Made by a program: the position numbers and the translations under genes
Source of the DNA: CAVSNH01 sp963729275
GTDB taxonomy: Bacteria > Actinomycetota > Acidimicrobiia > Acidimicrobiales > RAAP-2
Reading direction: 5' to 3'
Length of the DNA: 64,000 nucleotides
Assembly: GCA_963729275.1 (NCBI GenBank)
Contig: CAVSNH010000004.1
Coordinates: 781,799 to 845,798 of the forward strand
Shown: one piece after another, positions 1 through 9,416 of the stretch
Layout: the number at the start of each line of letters is the position of its first letter
How positions within the stretch are numbered: position 1 is the first letter of the stretch
Notes under the pieces: generated by a model
Databases searched by the model: none
Seen by the model: the letters and a program-made list of their open reading frames with translations, nothing else
What the model was told of the DNA's origin: nothing

Positions 1-879
1 GAACTCGGGCCCAACGACGATCTTATCCAGCTCGCTGAGAAGGCCGTCGTCGATGGAGCTGATGTCATCGGAATGGCGGGGGGTGACGGTTCCCAGGCGC
101 TGGTCGCCGCGGTGGCCGCCCGCAGCCGAATTCCGCACGTCGTGGTTCCGGCCGGTACCCGGAACCACTTTGCACTCGACCTCGGGCTCGACCGTGAAGA
201 TGTCGTCGGCGCGCTCGATGCGTACGTTGACGGAGTCGACCGCCAGGTCGACCTGGCGACGGTCAACGGCCGCGTCTTCGTCAACAACGCATCGCTGGGC
301 ATCTACGCCAAGATCGTCCAGTCCTCCGAGTATCGAAACGCCAAGATGCAGACCGCCATGAAGATGCTGCCAGACCTCATCGGCCCGGAAGCAGCGCCGC
401 TCGACCTCCGGTTCCGAGGCCCCGACGGTACCGAATACTCAACGGCGAACCTGATCATGATCTCCAACAACCCCTACGAACTCCATCGGGGTGCAGGGCA
501 GGGTACGAGAGAGCGTTTGGACCAGGGGGTGCTCGGTATCGCCGTTGCCACAATCCGCGATGCCGAAGAAGCGTCGCGCTTCGTGGCACTTGAGGCCGTT
601 GGTCAAGTTCAGCACTTTCCAGGATGGCTTGAGTGGACGACCACCAATTTTGCGATCTCCTCCTCTGGCGACGTGGAGGTCGGAGTGGACGGCGAGGCCT
701 GTCGCCTCGAACCACCCGTCGTGTTCAAGATCTTTCCGGGCGCGCTCCAGGTTCGCATTCCGCGGCTCGCCATCGGGCAATCTCCGGCTGCCAGGGGCGT
801 TCATCTCTTGTCGCGTTCGGTCGTTACACAGCTGGCACGCGTGGCAAAAGGACATGCATCTCCGCTTTACTCCAAATGA
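1..879 (+). CDS. Diacylglycerol kinase / YegS-type lipid kinase, 5'-partial
   Basis: The reading frame is open from base 1, so the N-terminus lies outside the window. The visible part carries the nucleotide-binding glycine motif AGGDGSQ near residues 25-31, followed by VVVPAGTRNHFALDLG, which corresponds to the LGTxNDFAR block of the DAGK catalytic domain. The C-terminal half has the DGEA segment usual for the second domain of YegS/DgkB proteins. Members phosphorylate diacylglycerol or related lipids with ATP at the membrane face. THR-ARG-ASN-HIS replaces the usual Gly-Asn-Asp-Phe, so the lipid substrate is uncertain. It ends 21 bases before the PPK2 gene on the same strand, so the two are probably co-transcribed. 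Confidence 0.85.
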   Translation, partial: ELGPNDDLIQLAEKAVVDGADVIGMAGGDGSQALVAAVAARSRIPHVVVPAGTRNHFALDLGLDREDVVGALDAYVDGVDRQVDLATVNGRVFVNNASLGIYAKIVQSSEYRNAKMQTAMKMLPDLIGPEAAPLDLRFRGPDGTEYSTANLIMISNNPYELHRGAGQGTRERLDQGVLGIAVATIRDAEEASRFVALEAVGQVQHFPGWLEWTTTNFAISSSGDVEVGVDGEACRLEPPVVFKIFPGALQVRIPRLAIGQSPAARGVHLLSRSVVTQLARVAKGHASPLYSK

Positions 880-900
880 CTCACGCTCGAAAGGGGAACG

Positions 901-1800
901 ATGCCAAGGACTAAGAAGGAACCACGGAAGCATCAGAAGCGTTCGAACTTGCGCTCGCCCCAAGAGGACTCCCCTCCCATCGCCGTGGCCGCCTCACACT
1001 CGCTCGAATGCCACAGAGGGAGCCTTCCGAAGCTGGAACGCAAACCCTACGAACGAGAGCTCCGACGCCTTCAGATCGAACTCGTCCAGCTACAGCGCTG
1101 GGTGGTGGAGACCGGAGCGAAGGTCTGCATCATCTTCGAAGGAAGGGATACCGCAGGCAAGGGAGGCGTCATCAAGCGCATTGCCGAACGGGTAAGCCCT
1201 CGCGTATTCCGAGTGGTCGCCCTTCCTGCCCCAAGCGACCGGGAGAGGTCCCAGATGTACATTCAGCGTTATCTGCCGCATCTGCCCGCCAGTGGGGAGG
1301 TCGTGATTTTCGACCGCAGCTGGTACAACCGGGCTGGTGTCGAGCGTGTGATGGGATTCTGCACAGAGGAGGACGCCGAGCGGTTTCTCGCTCTAGTACC
1401 CCTTGTGGAGCAGGCAATCGTGGACTCGAAGGTCACGCTTCTCAAGTACTGGCTCGAAGTGAGTTCCGAGGAGCAGACCAGGCGCCTCGAGGCACGCATC
1501 GACGATGGACGCAAGACCTGGAAGCTCTCTCCGATGGATCTCAAATCCTACGGGCGGTGGTTTGATTACTCCCGAGCCCGAGACGCCATGTTTGCAGCCA
1601 CCAACTCCGACTCCGCCCCATGGTTTGTCGCCGACTCGAATGACAAGCGCCGAGCCAGACTCAACATCATCAGTCACATTCTCGACCAGGTTCCGTATAC
1701 GCCATCGCCGGCGACGAAGGTCGATCTGCCGTCGCGGCAGGCTCGGGATGGCTATCGCGAGCCCGAGCGGCAATATCACTGGGTCCCGTCAATATTCTAG
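901..1800 (+). CDS. ppk2: Polyphosphate kinase 2 (PPK2)
   Basis: 299 aa, a normal length for a single-domain PPK2. A basic, poorly conserved N-terminus of about 50 residues is followed by the P-loop FEGRDTAGKGG, the Walker B / catalytic block VVIFDRSWYNRAGVE, and a lid region rich in Arg and Lys (RRLEARIDDGRKTWKLS). The family transfers phosphate between polyphosphate and nucleotides (mostly polyP-driven NDP or NMP phosphorylation) in the cytoplasm. All key P-loop and Walker B residues are present, so it should be active. A purine-rich GAAAGGGGAAC precedes the ATG. It follows the lipid kinase gene closely. Class I versus III cannot be decided by eye. Confidence 0.93.
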   Translation: MPRTKKEPRKHQKRSNLRSPQEDSPPIAVAASHSLECHRGSLPKLERKPYERELRRLQIELVQLQRWVVETGAKVCIIFEGRDTAGKGGVIKRIAERVSPRVFRVVALPAPSDRERSQMYIQRYLPHLPASGEVVIFDRSWYNRAGVERVMGFCTEEDAERFLALVPLVEQAIVDSKVTLLKYWLEVSSEEQTRRLEARIDDGRKTWKLSPMDLKSYGRWFDYSRARDAMFAATNSDSAPWFVADSNDKRRARLNIISHILDQVPYTPSPATKVDLPSRQARDGYREPERQYHWVPSIF

Positions 1801-1990
1801 GAGAGGAGCACATTTCTGGTCCGTGCCGATTTTCAAGCCCCCGTCGGATCTGAATGACCCAGGGCGCTCGGTTTCATCGGCTTCAGGACGACGATGTCCC
1901 TGCGCACGCCAGCACCTGCTTCTCTGACTGCGGAGTAACGCGCTCTCACCGGTACTAAGAGCGCGATCACACTGATCAACGAGGTTCGCC

Positions 1991-2860
1991 GTGTTGACGC
2001 TCCTCTTCGCTTTACTGGCGGCACTCTGCAACGCATTCAACGTCACCACTCAGCACCTCGCCAGCACTACTAACCCCAAGGAGTCCAAGGGGTGGCGCTT
2101 CGTCGTGTATCTGTTCACTAGCCCGCTGTGGCTGCTCGGTTGGGTGGCGCTGGCAGGGGCATTCATCTTCCAGGCCATCGCCCTCCACCTGGGTCTGATG
2201 TCGGTGGTGCAACCCCTTCTTGTCACTGAGCTTGTGTTCGTCCTCGTCTTGCGGCGCATCTGGATCCACCAGTCCATCTGTGCGATCACATGGTGGTCGG
2301 CCGTCCTGACCTGCCTCATGCTGACCTTGTTTGTGGCGATGTCAGAGCCACAAGGCGGCAATAGCCTTCCCTCGAGCCACGCGTGGGTTGCGGCCACGGT
2401 TGTAACAGTCGGCGCCGCGGCCCTGCTGGCACTCATTGGCACGCGCGGATCACCGGCACGTCGCGCCGCTCTCCTCGGTTCGTCAACAGCAATCATGTGG
2501 GCGCTCGTGGCCACGTTCATCAAGACCACGACCGAGGCGCTCTCCCAGTTCGGGGTAACGGGGGCTTTGACTCATTGGCCTGTCTACGCCCTGGCTGGGG
2601 CCGGCCTCACCGCGGAAATCCTCAATCAGGCGGCGCTCCACGTTGGTCCGCTCAGCATGTCCCAGCCCTTTCTGGTCATCGTCGATCCCATCGTCAGCAT
2701 CGCCCTCAGCGCCTGGGTCTTCGAGGAGTACTTCACCTCGAATTCCATCAGGATTGCGCTCGCCGTGTTCGGGTTCACCGGCATGTGCGTGGGCGTTGCC
2801 GTGCTCATACGGACGGCCCCCGCGACCATGACTCCTTCGCGACCGTCCGCTACCCAGTGA
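1991..2860 (+). CDS. DMT-superfamily membrane transporter
   Basis: 289 aa, GTG start, with about nine or ten hydrophobic segments spread over the whole length in the two-half arrangement of the drug/metabolite transporter superfamily. The N-terminal half contains FQAIALHLGLMSVVQPLLVT and the second half the equivalent LNQAALHVGPLSMSQPFLVI, an internal repeat typical of EamA/NIPA-like proteins. The substrate cannot be inferred. It stands alone, 190 nt after ppk2 and about 450 nt before the aquaporin gene. Confidence 0.8.
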   Translation: MLTLLFALLAALCNAFNVTTQHLASTTNPKESKGWRFVVYLFTSPLWLLGWVALAGAFIFQAIALHLGLMSVVQPLLVTELVFVLVLRRIWIHQSICAITWWSAVLTCLMLTLFVAMSEPQGGNSLPSSHAWVAATVVTVGAAALLALIGTRGSPARRAALLGSSTAIMWALVATFIKTTTEALSQFGVTGALTHWPVYALAGAGLTAEILNQAALHVGPLSMSQPFLVIVDPIVSIALSAWVFEEYFTSNSIRIALAVFGFTGMCVGVAVLIRTAPATMTPSRPSATQ

Positions 2861-3309
2861 TGGTCCGGGCAATCTGACCCGGCGGCGTCAACGGCCGCCC
2901 GGGACCTTGGCCGGCTAGGTGGTGCCACCGGTCGTGATGATGGCTCTCGGTGAAGCGCCGAGTGGGTTCCGGGGCCATGCTCGCTGGACCGAATAGGTGG
3001 CGGGGACGCGCCCCCGATGGGGCCGTCTGCGGGCGCCTCATGGTGTCCCTGATGGTATGTGCTCACCGGTTGGGTAGGACACTGAGCTTCCCCGGCCGGA
3101 CTGTCAAAGGTGTCGCCGAGGGGCGGGTTCGTTCGGCAACCACTACGCCACGAATAGGGCTGCGACACGTTGATATTCATGCCACCGAGAGCTTCAGACG
3201 GGCATCGGATTTGATTTTTTGTTCGAAGTAGATTTCAACCTGGAGTCGTCCACCCGATATGGGGTCGATCGATCGAACGAACAAACGAACAAGCGAAAGG
3301 TTGCTCAAA
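2861..3309. other. Intergenic stretch upstream of aquaporin
   Basis: No convincing gene. A T-rich patch (GATTTTTTGTTCGAAG, about 3210-3226) and a run of GATCGATCGAACGAACAAACGAAC just before the aquaporin start are the only low-complexity features. It presumably carries the aquaporin promoter. Confidence 0.5.
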
Positions 3310-4074
3310 ATGCTTCGAAGGCTTGCGGCAGAACTGCTTGGAACCCTGATCCTCGTCTTCATTGCTTGTGGAGTCGCTACCCTGTCCTTCGGCAAGGGAT
3401 TCAACTTTGCCGGGTTCACCCTTGCTCACAACCTGTCAGCGGGTATCGTCGCCACAGCCCTCGCTTTCGGCCTCGTGCTGTTGGCGCTGGTCTACGTCCT
3501 GGGACCCATCTCGGGATGCCATGTCAACCCAGCCGTGACCATCGGGGCACTACTCGCTCGACGCATCCAGCCGGTCGAGGGCGTGCTCTATATGGTGGCT
3601 CAGTTCATCGGGGGCATCTTGGGTGCCTTACTGCTATGGGGGGTGTTCAGCGCCTCTCCCCTCTACCGGCGAACAGTTACCGGCCTCGGGGCCGACGGCT
3701 ACGGCAAGGCATCAGACGTGCATATCAGTGCCGGCGGTGCCTTCTTGGTCGAGGTAATCCTCACCGCCATCTTCGTCTTTGTAGTCCTGGGCGTGACTTC
3801 ACGGATCGCCAACGCCGCCGCAGCCGGACTGGTGATCGGCCTGACGCTGACCTTCATTCACCTCATTGGCATCCCTCTGACTGGCACATCGGTCAATCCG
3901 GCTCGGAGCCTCGGCCCGGCCTTGGTGGTGGGCGGAACGGCCCTGAGTCAGGTCTGGCTATTCATTGTTGCCCCAGCCATCGGCGGAGCAGTGGCCGCGA
4001 TCATCCATTGGGTCATTTACCCGAAAGACGCTCCCGAAGCTACTGAGACCCTTGACCCAGAGAGCGCGAGTTAG
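3310..4074 (+). CDS. Aquaporin (MIP family, AqpZ-like)
   Basis: 254 aa from the ATG at 3310. This start was preferred over an ATG 51 nt upstream because AAGG lies 9 nt before it and the protein then begins with the usual MLRRLAAELLGT. Six transmembrane segments are visible, with two half-helix motifs: HVNPAVTIG (first NPA) and SVNPARSLGPAL (second NPA followed by the selectivity-filter Arg). This pattern fits a water or small-solute channel in the cytoplasmic membrane. The C-terminus is short and acidic. No co-transcribed partner is evident. Confidence 0.9.
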   Translation: MLRRLAAELLGTLILVFIACGVATLSFGKGFNFAGFTLAHNLSAGIVATALAFGLVLLALVYVLGPISGCHVNPAVTIGALLARRIQPVEGVLYMVAQFIGGILGALLLWGVFSASPLYRRTVTGLGADGYGKASDVHISAGGAFLVEVILTAIFVFVVLGVTSRIANAAAAGLVIGLTLTFIHLIGIPLTGTSVNPARSLGPALVVGGTALSQVWLFIVAPAIGGAVAAIIHWVIYPKDAPEATETLDPESAS

Positions 4075-4472
4075 CCCCAGGTGGCGTCATCTCCGGCACC
4101 TCTTTGGAGCACCGCCTGGCGCCACAGTTCGCTCAACTACCCGGCACCCACCGGATTCGAGGCCCTACACTCAACCCAAACCCGGGCCACACTCTCGTCA
4201 GTGCGGTCCACCGAACGGGGTCCACCGCATACGGCACTCACAACGCGCCATTGTGCGAACACCGTGGCGATCCTCGACGGGGCGCCGATCGTGGTCACGC
4301 CCGCGAATACCGCCACTCGACGCTTGCCCGACCCATCGATGGCCGCTGCCCGGCGAAGGCATTCGCGGAGCGTTTGGTCTTTACCCATTTCTTACTGCTT
4401 GTGAAGGGTGATTCTTACTTCCGGCCATGAGAGTGGGGTGCGAAAATCGTTGTAAGTCACGGAGAAATGACG
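4075..4472. other. Intergenic, no convincing gene
   Basis: Short overlapping reading frames exist on both strands, but none has a recognisable domain or a good ribosome-binding site. Nothing else was seen until the GGAG at 4461-4464 that serves the next small gene. Confidence 0.4.
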
Positions 4473-4697
4473 ATGGGAGTCGAATTTGGGCCGGTCGTTC
4501 GCTGCGATGCCGACGGGTGCCGCAACGCCCTGCCTCTGGCTGCGGGCGAAGATGCCTTCTCGGTTGTGAGCGCCGAAGATGGGTGGTCGTGGTCACGCTC
4601 GTTCGGCTACCAGTGTCCCGGTCACACGGAGACGGCGTATCAGGCCAGGATCACCCCTCCCTCTTCTTCTTGGCGAGGCGCTCGTAACCAGCCCTAA
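4473..4697 (+). CDS. Small Cys-rich protein, possible zinc ribbon
   Basis: 74 aa. The ATG at 4473 was chosen over the one at 4467 because GGAG (4461-4464) is 8 nt from the former and only 2 nt from the latter. The N-terminal part reads FGPVVRCDADGCRNAL and a later segment YQCPGHTE, giving a C-x4-C ... C-x2-H arrangement compatible with one bound zinc. Similar short proteins of unknown role are common in Actinobacteria. The C-terminal 15 residues are low-complexity and may be unstructured. Confidence 0.55.
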   Translation: MGVEFGPVVRCDADGCRNALPLAAGEDAFSVVSAEDGWSWSRSFGYQCPGHTETAYQARITPPSSSWRGARNQP

Positions 4698-5131
4698 ACG
4701 TCGAGGTCTGTTTTTGGGTGTCTTGATCAGCAGGTCGCGGGCAGAGGCATTCCTCCAACTGCACGACGATGCCGTCGCCTGTTGGAGAACGACTCCGCAA
4801 TTGATTCTTTGATCTGGCGCAGAGTCGCCTGAGTCTGTCGTTCGTCCATCGTCGCAGTCCGCCACATCCAGATAGCCCCGCCGCTCGTCGCTGGACCTGG
4901 GGAGGTTGGCCCCTCGTCCGATCGTCCGGTCGACAGCCTGTCAGCCCCGATGTTCGGTCCGTGTGCATCTCCGGCGAACTGGAGCTGACGCCGAGAAGAT
5001 AGGCGGGTGGTGACTGTTTCATCCGTTCAAAAGAATGGCAACAGCGGGTCTTCCTGTCGAAGTGTCAGGACGACGGCAACGCCCGGGGCCCGAAAGGGGG
5101 ACTACGAGAAGCTGAGGTGCGCCGGCCGAAC
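4698..5131. other. Intergenic, nothing recognised
   Basis: Short frames on both strands show no domain, signal peptide or strong ribosome-binding site. No repeats or hairpins stood out. Confidence 0.4.
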
Positions 5132-5434
5132 TCAGTCGACCGCTTGCTCCTCGACAAGTCCCGGGGGGAGCGTGCCCGTGGCGGTCTCCCAGCCGAAGGC
5201 GGCGAGGCGGGCGCTCACCACCTTGGCGATGCCGAGTCCGATGCCGGCGGCGGCCCCCCACAGGAGGGCGTCAGGCCATGAGAACCGGGGGTTGGTGGGG
5301 TCGAACGGCGTAGCGGGGTCTGTGTCCTTGCGCACGGCCTGGTACGTCGCCCTAATGAGCCTCCGGGCGAGCAGCCCACCCAGCATGCCGGTGATGACGG
5401 AGACCATCTTCCACATCCGGTCACGGCTGATCAT
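5132..5434 (-). CDS. DUF4235-like small membrane protein
   Basis: About 100 aa when started at the ATG (5434) preceding ISRDRMWKMVSVITG; the frame stays open further upstream, so the start is uncertain. It has the DUF4235 layout: an N-terminal hydrophobic segment with glycines (VITGMLGGLLARRLI), a charged linker with a proline-rich PFDPTNPRFSW, a second hydrophobic segment (ALLWGAAAGIGLGIAKVV), and a C-terminal TGTLPPG motif. The function of the family is unknown. It is monocistronic. Confidence 0.65.
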   Translation of the reverse strand: MISRDRMWKMVSVITGMLGGLLARRLIRATYQAVRKDTDPATPFDPTNPRFSWPDALLWGAAAGIGLGIAKVVSARLAAFGWETATGTLPPGLVEEQAVD

Positions 5435-5560
5435 GTCGGGCGCACCCATCGCGTTAGTCGCACCGTACAATGTACCTCGGCGATTCTGCTTCCAGAACCG
5501 CAAGGAATCGCGCGCCGGATCTGGAGACGATAGCCCCACCTCCCGAACGATCCGATCCAC

Positions 5561-6109
5561 GACGTGTTCGAAACCGGCGAGCCAGGAGACGGACCCGTCT
5601 CGTCCCTATAGAAGATCTGTCGATCAGGTCCGTGATCGACTCGGATGAGTGGGGTATCACGAAGCATTCCTCCTTCGCCTGCCAGCGCTTTGAAATCGCG
5701 ACAGCCGTCCTCTTAGCAGAGAGATCGACTCGCCAGTGATGGCGGCGAACCTGCTGACACGAATAGCGGAGCTTGCAACGAAACGGTCGTCCGTGAGCTC
5801 GTCCGCCAACTGAGATATTCGAGCAACACTGAAGCCTCTATGACGGCTGAGGGAGGGTCTGGTGCGAACTCCCGCCGCTACCATGCAGATGCGGAATCGG
5901 CCCGTTGGGCCCGCGAGTCTTGCCGACGCCATTTCCGGAACTCGTGGAGTGCACATGAGGCGCTGCCCGACGAAAGGTTTGCTCAATGAGGCGCCGCGTT
6001 GCGACCTCGGTCCCAGAAAGCCACCACTTGGGACGGCCCAGGTCCAGATGACTGTGGCCGTGCGCCAGATCCCACCGAGCCGGCGTTCGCGCCACTCAAG
6101 AAGACGTGA
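5561..6109. other. Gene-poor stretch
   Basis: No frame with recognisable content. A minus-strand frame (5657-5986) contains a run resembling a short globular peptide (ARISQLADELTDDRFVAS), but no family could be named and no good start was found. Confidence 0.35.
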
Positions 6110-7005
6110 CTACCCGGGGGCGTAGTCGGCACAAACTGCCACCGCCTGCACCGAGCTATCGCCGTCACTCATGTTGTTTCGTTTGCAAGCCACGAGACCT
6201 CGTTGACCTGCTCCGTTGTCTCGATCTGCACGGCGGGTCGGTCCGAGGTCGAATAGTCGCCCCCACCGGTGACAACTGTCTTCCGTGGACAGTTGACGAT
6301 GGGAGCTTGCATCTCTTGCCCGGCAGGATTGTCCACCTTGGTCCCGTTGGTGATGGAGTAATGGGACGCAACTCCACAGATCGCGAACGCGGTGACCGTG
6401 GCGCTATCGGGGCTGTTGTTGCCCATGGCGCCGCCCATCCGTAGGCCGGGTCCGGCAACATGGGAAAAGTGGAGTTCAGCCCCACCGTGAGCTCACCCGA
6501 CGAGGAAAACCCGCCGCCGCCGAGGACCTTGGTCTTGGCCGGTCAGGTGGCGAACACAGAGTTCTGTGTCTCAGGCTGGCTCTGCCCCACGGCCTCAACG
6601 ACGGTATATCTCTTCGGTGCCCTCTTCACACAGATGGCTTGAACGACGAACGTGGCGCTAGCCCCGCTCGTGTTGTTCATGTACGCCGCCCAGCCTCCGC
6701 TTATGGGATAGGAGGAGTTGACATCAACCCCCGGTCCCCCCTCCATCCCGGGCGTTGCCACGCCTCCTCCGACCACGGTCCAGCCGCTCTCACACGAGGC
6801 ACTCCCGTAGGCCTGGGAGTCGTTCGGATCGGAAAAAGCATTTGACACGGTGACCTCGTAGTTCGGTCCCCTGGCCTCGATGTGGTGACCCCCCGTCGAT
6901 CGGACTGGTCTCCACCGTCTTCGCGGCCGCCGGAGTTGCCGCGATCGCGATAGCCATTGCGACAGCGGCGAAGACAGCACACATGGCCCTTGGAACCCGG
7001 GTCAT
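6110..7005 (-). pseudogene. Decayed secreted protein with three GGG-type repeats
   Basis: Reading leftward from an ATG at 7005 (GGGAGG 5 nt upstream), a clean signal peptide (MTRVPRAMCAVFAAVAMAIA..., cleavage after TPAAA) is followed by three copies of an approximately 90-residue unit: C-x-VVxGGG ... LNSxP ... GWxAxxNN ... V-x-A-x-CV. The frame is broken at a G6 run (6889-6894), by an in-frame TGA near 6540, near 6430 in the second unit, and near 6180 in the third. The last unit ends VQAVAVCADYAPG and stops at 6110. Each unit is recognisable across the breaks. Such repeats occur in surface or spore-associated actinobacterial proteins. Four lesions argue for a dead gene. Confidence 0.75.
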
Positions 7006-7336
7006 GGCGACCTCCCTTGCTCGTCGGCGGACCACGGCTCCGGATTTCTACGTCGCACGAACCCGTCGGCAGGTGAAGCGAACGCGATCGCATCCTTGGC
7101 GTCAAATGCTCGTAACACAGCCGTCAAATGCCAATCTCTGAAGGGATGCCGTTGGGGAATAGGCCATAACACCTCCTCCGAGGGTGATGAAGAGAGGTGG
7201 TCATCCGGGCTAGGCGAATGTCAGAACGGCAAGGACAATTGGCAGAAGACCAGATGTCCGGTTTGCTGGTTGATGAAGGTCAGTTCTGCGAGGATCGATT
7301 GGAGGGGACTCGCCAAGCAATACGGTCCCAGGATCG
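7006..7336. other. Intergenic
   Basis: Holds the upstream region of the decayed secreted protein and the end of the RpiR regulator gene. Two GTCAAATGC words about 24 nt apart (7108-7140) are the only pattern noticed. No gene was seen. Confidence 0.35.
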
Positions 7337-8218
7337 TCAGGGGTGGACAGCTAGCGGCCGACCCGCGATTGCGCCCCGTAGAGCGTTGAGTTGGTCGACC
7401 GATGCCTGTGCCCGTTTCGGTTGGTTCGCTGCCATCGAAAGGGCCAATGCCTCGATGAGGACGATCGTCGTGGCATGCGAGGCGAACATTCCTTGCCGCC
7501 CGCGTCCGCTCAACAGACACACCGGAATCTGCCACTCGGAAGACACGGAAACGGAATCTGTGACGAACACGACATCGCATCCGACCTCCTCCGCTCTCTC
7601 GAGGAGTACTCGGACATGCCGGTGCAGCCTGCCGTAGGCGAGCACGATGACGGCGTGACCCGACTTCACGCTCAACAGTTCATCGGCACCATCAAAGCCC
7701 GCGTGGGTGAGAGAGCCGGAGTCTTTTCCGAGTCGCCGGAGGAGGAAGGCGGCGTAGCCGGCGAGAGATGCAGAAGGCCCGACACCACTCCACCAGACAA
7801 ACGAGGCCCGTTCGATGATCAAATTTGCGGCGCGAAACTCTGACTCGGGGATTCTCTCAGCCATTGCCATGAGATCCCCACGCTGACGCTCGATACTCGC
7901 CCGTAGCTCGGCGTCGGGATCCTGGACGGCATCGAGACTCTTGCGTAGACGCTCTTCGATGGGCACCTCAGCGCTCTGGCTCGCCACGAATCGCCTCAGA
8001 TCTCGAAAGCCCTCGAATCCGAGAGACCGGGCAGTGCGAATCACCGTTGCGTCGCTCGTCCCGATCGATTGAGCGATCTCGCGAGCGGACATGGCCCCGG
8101 CACGCGGCCCGGTCGCAAGCAGAAACTCCGCTACGGACCGCTCGACTGGGCTGTTGAGAAGCGCCGACCTCGCAGCCAGGGTGCCGGATGTAGTGTTCTC
8201 GTCAGACTCTTGAGTCAT
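7337..8218 (-). CDS. MurR/RpiR-family transcriptional regulator
   Basis: 293 aa from the ATG at 8218. The N-terminal 80 residues form an RpiR-type helix-turn-helix (MSAREIAQSIGTSDATVIRT, then LGFEGFRDLRRFVA). The C-terminal part is a SIS sugar-isomerase-like domain (VWWSGVGPSASLA, later HAVIVLAYGR and DVVFVTDS), which in this family senses a sugar phosphate. The start at 8218 places the 18-bp palindrome (8219-8236) right in front of the gene, as expected for autoregulation. It is divergent from an FTR1-like membrane protein that it probably controls. The effector is unknown. Confidence 0.85.
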   Translation of the reverse strand: MTQESDENTTSGTLAARSALLNSPVERSVAEFLLATGPRAGAMSAREIAQSIGTSDATVIRTARSLGFEGFRDLRRFVASQSAEVPIEERLRKSLDAVQDPDAELRASIERQRGDLMAMAERIPESEFRAANLIIERASFVWWSGVGPSASLAGYAAFLLRRLGKDSGSLTHAGFDGADELLSVKSGHAVIVLAYGRLHRHVRVLLERAEEVGCDVVFVTDSVSVSSEWQIPVCLLSGRGRQGMFASHATTIVLIEALALSMAANQPKRAQASVDQLNALRGAIAGRPLAVHP

Positions 8219-8236
8219 ATGTAGCAAATGCTACAT
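8219..8236. promoter_or_regulatory. 18-bp palindromic operator between RpiR regulator and membrane gene
   Basis: ATGTAGCA-AA-TGCTACAT is a perfect inverted repeat with 8-bp arms. It lies immediately upstream of the regulator start and 19 nt before the divergent gene at 8256. The position suggests one RpiR dimer site controlling both directions. Confidence 0.7.
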
Positions 8237-8255
8237 CGTGCGACGAGGTCGAAAC

Positions 8256-9005
8256 GTGAAGAACGAAACCCTCCTGCTTCTGGCAGTCGTACTCGCAACT
8301 GCCGTCGAGATGGTCGAGGCGTTGACCATCGTGCTCGCAGTGGGCGTGACCCGCGGGTGGCGCGCCACTCTGGCGGGCGTCGGAGCTGCATTCGTGGTGC
8401 TGGGGGTCGCCGTGGCGGCAGTCGGTCCGGCGATCAGTCATCTCTCCCTGACGCCGTTGCGCCTGGTCGTCGGCGGACTGCTCTTGATATTCGGCATTCA
8501 ATGGAGCCGAAAGGCAATTCTTCGCTCGAGTGGGTACAAGACGATGCACGACGAGGACGCCATCTTCGACTCGACGCGGGTTGCCGCCATCGATGCACCA
8601 CGAGGAGCATCCTTCGACGGCTACTCGTTCAGTATTGCCTTCAAGGGTGTATTCCTCGAAGGCCTCGAAATCGTCTTCATCGTTGTCTCGTTCGGAGCCA
8701 CACAACATCGGCTGGCGATAAGCGCACTCGTTGCATCATTGACGGTGGTCGCCGTAGCGGCGGTGGGGGTTCTCATTCATCGACCGCTGAGCCGCGTGCC
8801 CGAGAACACGATGAAGTTCATCGTCGGGATACTCCTGACGTCCTTCGGGATGTTCTGGTCGGCCGAAGGAGCAGGGATCGCCTGGCCGGGAGGCGAGAGT
8901 GCCATTCTCGTGCTTATCGCTCTCATGGCCGGCACGGGCGTCCTTCTTTCCCGTGCTCTTCGACGTCAGCACGGACGGATCTTCGCTCCTCAGGTTCCAT
9001 CGTGA
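8256..9005 (+). CDS. FTR1-like / COG4280-type integral membrane protein
   Basis: 249 aa from GTG 8256, which has GAGG 7 nt upstream (an earlier GTG at 8238 is possible). About seven transmembrane helices. Two acidic intramembrane motifs, VEMVEALTIVLAVG near the N-terminus and FLEGLEIVFIVVSFG near residue 130, resemble the REGLE/ExxE motifs of FTR1 iron permeases and occupy equivalent places in the two halves. This suggests a metal-ion permease or a relative, but the exact R-E-G-L-E sequence is not kept. Its stop overlaps the next gene by 4 nt, and it is divergent from an RpiR regulator. Confidence 0.65.
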   Translation: MKNETLLLLAVVLATAVEMVEALTIVLAVGVTRGWRATLAGVGAAFVVLGVAVAAVGPAISHLSLTPLRLVVGGLLLIFGIQWSRKAILRSSGYKTMHDEDAIFDSTRVAAIDAPRGASFDGYSFSIAFKGVFLEGLEIVFIVVSFGATQHRLAISALVASLTVVAVAAVGVLIHRPLSRVPENTMKFIVGILLTSFGMFWSAEGAGIAWPGGESAILVLIALMAGTGVLLSRALRRQHGRIFAPQVPS

Positions 9006-9202
9006 TCTATCTGCGTCGGTTCAGCCGCTTCTGGTACGACTTCGTGGTCGGTGATGACTGGACGGTGGCGCTCGGTGTGGTGGCGGCCCTCGCCGTCACC
9101 TGGTTTGCCACCCACCACGGGCGGAACTGGTACTGGCTCCTGCCTGTGGCCGTCGTCGCGCTGATCGTTGTGTCCCTCCGTCGAGTCAGTCGGGGGCGGT
9201 GA
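9002..9202 (+). CDS. Small membrane protein coupled to FTR1-like gene
   Basis: 66 aa, GTG start overlapping the previous stop (GTGA), so it is translationally coupled. It has two hydrophobic segments (VALGVVAALAVTWFA and WLLPVAVVALIVVSL) separated by a short polar loop, and an Arg-rich tail. Likely a subunit or accessory partner of the upstream permease-like protein. No known family recognised. Confidence 0.6.
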   Translation: MIYLRRFSRFWYDFVVGDDWTVALGVVAALAVTWFATHHGRNWYWLLPVAVVALIVVSLRRVSRGR

Positions 9203-9416
9203 TGGTGCGCCCGCGATACAACACCACGTTCTGGTCGTGGCCGAAAATGCTCGATGTTGGTTTTCGACTTCCAAGGATTGAACGAAGGCCAGCCCCCTCC
9301 GAGGGTGTCCTGACCAAGGGCGCTTCGACAGACCCAGGACCGCAGCACCTACGAAGCAGGGCTACGGCCAAGACTTGCCGAGTTCTCTCCCTGCGTGAGA
9401 TCAGGATGGCAATCGT

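Noticed and set aside
4081..4430. Three overlapping plus-strand ORFs of about 107-148 aa
   Set aside because: No domain, no ribosome-binding site, and composition of non-coding GC-rich DNA.
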